Assembly (NCBI GenBank): GCA_002451065.1
Contig: DKBC01000004.1
Location: 1 to 5,878 of the forward strand
From: Betaproteobacteria bacterium UBA6910
GTDB taxonomy: Bacteria; Pseudomonadota; Gammaproteobacteria; Burkholderiales; UBA6910
Direction of reading: 5' to 3'
Length of the DNA stretch: 5,878 nt
Part shown: positions 5,804-5,878 of the stretch, in pieces
Position numbering within the stretch: position 1 is the first letter of the stretch
Layout of the letters: each line of letters begins with the position of its first letter
Notes under the pieces: model-generated
Database searches by the model: none
Seen by the model: only the letters and a program-made list of their open reading frames with translations
What the model was told of the DNA's origin: nothing
Position numbers and translations under genes: made by a program

Positions 5804-5815
5804 GGGGACCCTTAA
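5799..5815. repeat. Hyphenated inverted repeat overlapping the PmrA-like box
   Basis: TTAAGGG (5799-5805) and CCCTTAA (5809-5815) are perfect inverted arms around 3 nt. On the minus strand the outer arm adds a third TTAAG, 13 bp before the first hexamer of the direct repeat. It may be an additional half-site for the same regulator or an operator for a second protein. Confidence 0.4.
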
Positions 5816-5878
5816 CCTCCCTTTCCTGCGACCCGCCATCTGGATTTCAAAACAACCCACTGCCGCGTAACAGAAAAA

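Noticed and set aside
5816..5878. Promoter or terminator at the right edge (T run and AT-richer patch)
   Set aside because: There is no stem next to the T run within the window and no convincing -35/-10 pair; the sequence ends before it can be judged.

Overview
The window looks like chromosomal DNA of a GC-rich betaproteobacterium. This rests on gene content: a cytochrome c5-type protein, an ApaH of the GDxQG type, an OlsB/OlsA pair, a PfkB kinase of the adenosine-kinase-like group and an LtaS/OpgB-like sulfatase-fold transferase. I see no mobile elements, tRNA, rRNA or CRISPR. The genus cannot be fixed from sequence alone.

Layout. On the plus strand, the 3' end of a c-type cytochrome gene (1-170) is closed by an intrinsic terminator (190-221). 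It is followed at once by apaH (229-1056), the Ap4A hydrolase. All remaining genes lie on the minus strand; in transcription order they are an LtaS/OpgB-like membrane phosphotransferase (5761-3800), a PfkB-family kinase (3688-2753), a disrupted olsB (2646-1875) and olsA (1786-986). The 3' end of olsA overlaps the 3' end of apaH by 71 bp, tail to tail. No stretch longer than 300 bp lacks a gene; the gaps are 171-228, 1787-1874, 2647-2752, 3689-3799 and 5762-5878.

Function. Two minus-strand loci concern the envelope. OlsB and OlsA normally make ornithine lipids: OlsB N-acylates ornithine and OlsA O-acylates the lyso-lipid. Here olsB carries an in-frame TGA plus two single-base deletions, while olsA is intact and separated from the olsB relic by a strong intrinsic terminator ending 12 nt before the olsA ATG. 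The LtaS/OpgB-like enzyme has five predicted membrane helices and a complete periplasmic catalytic domain; its substrate is unknown.

Most interesting signals. (1) A perfect CTTAAG-N5-CTTAAG direct repeat, matching the PmrA/BasR binding-site pattern, lies 25 bp upstream of the LtaS/OpgB-like gene. It is placed so that it would cover the -35 region of a promoter whose -10 is 9 nt from the ATG, which hints at a near-leaderless, response-regulator-controlled envelope-modification gene. (2) The recently decayed olsB sits next to an intact olsA. (3) Two start codons (apaH and olsA) lie directly behind intrinsic terminators and lack a Shine-Dalgarno sequence.
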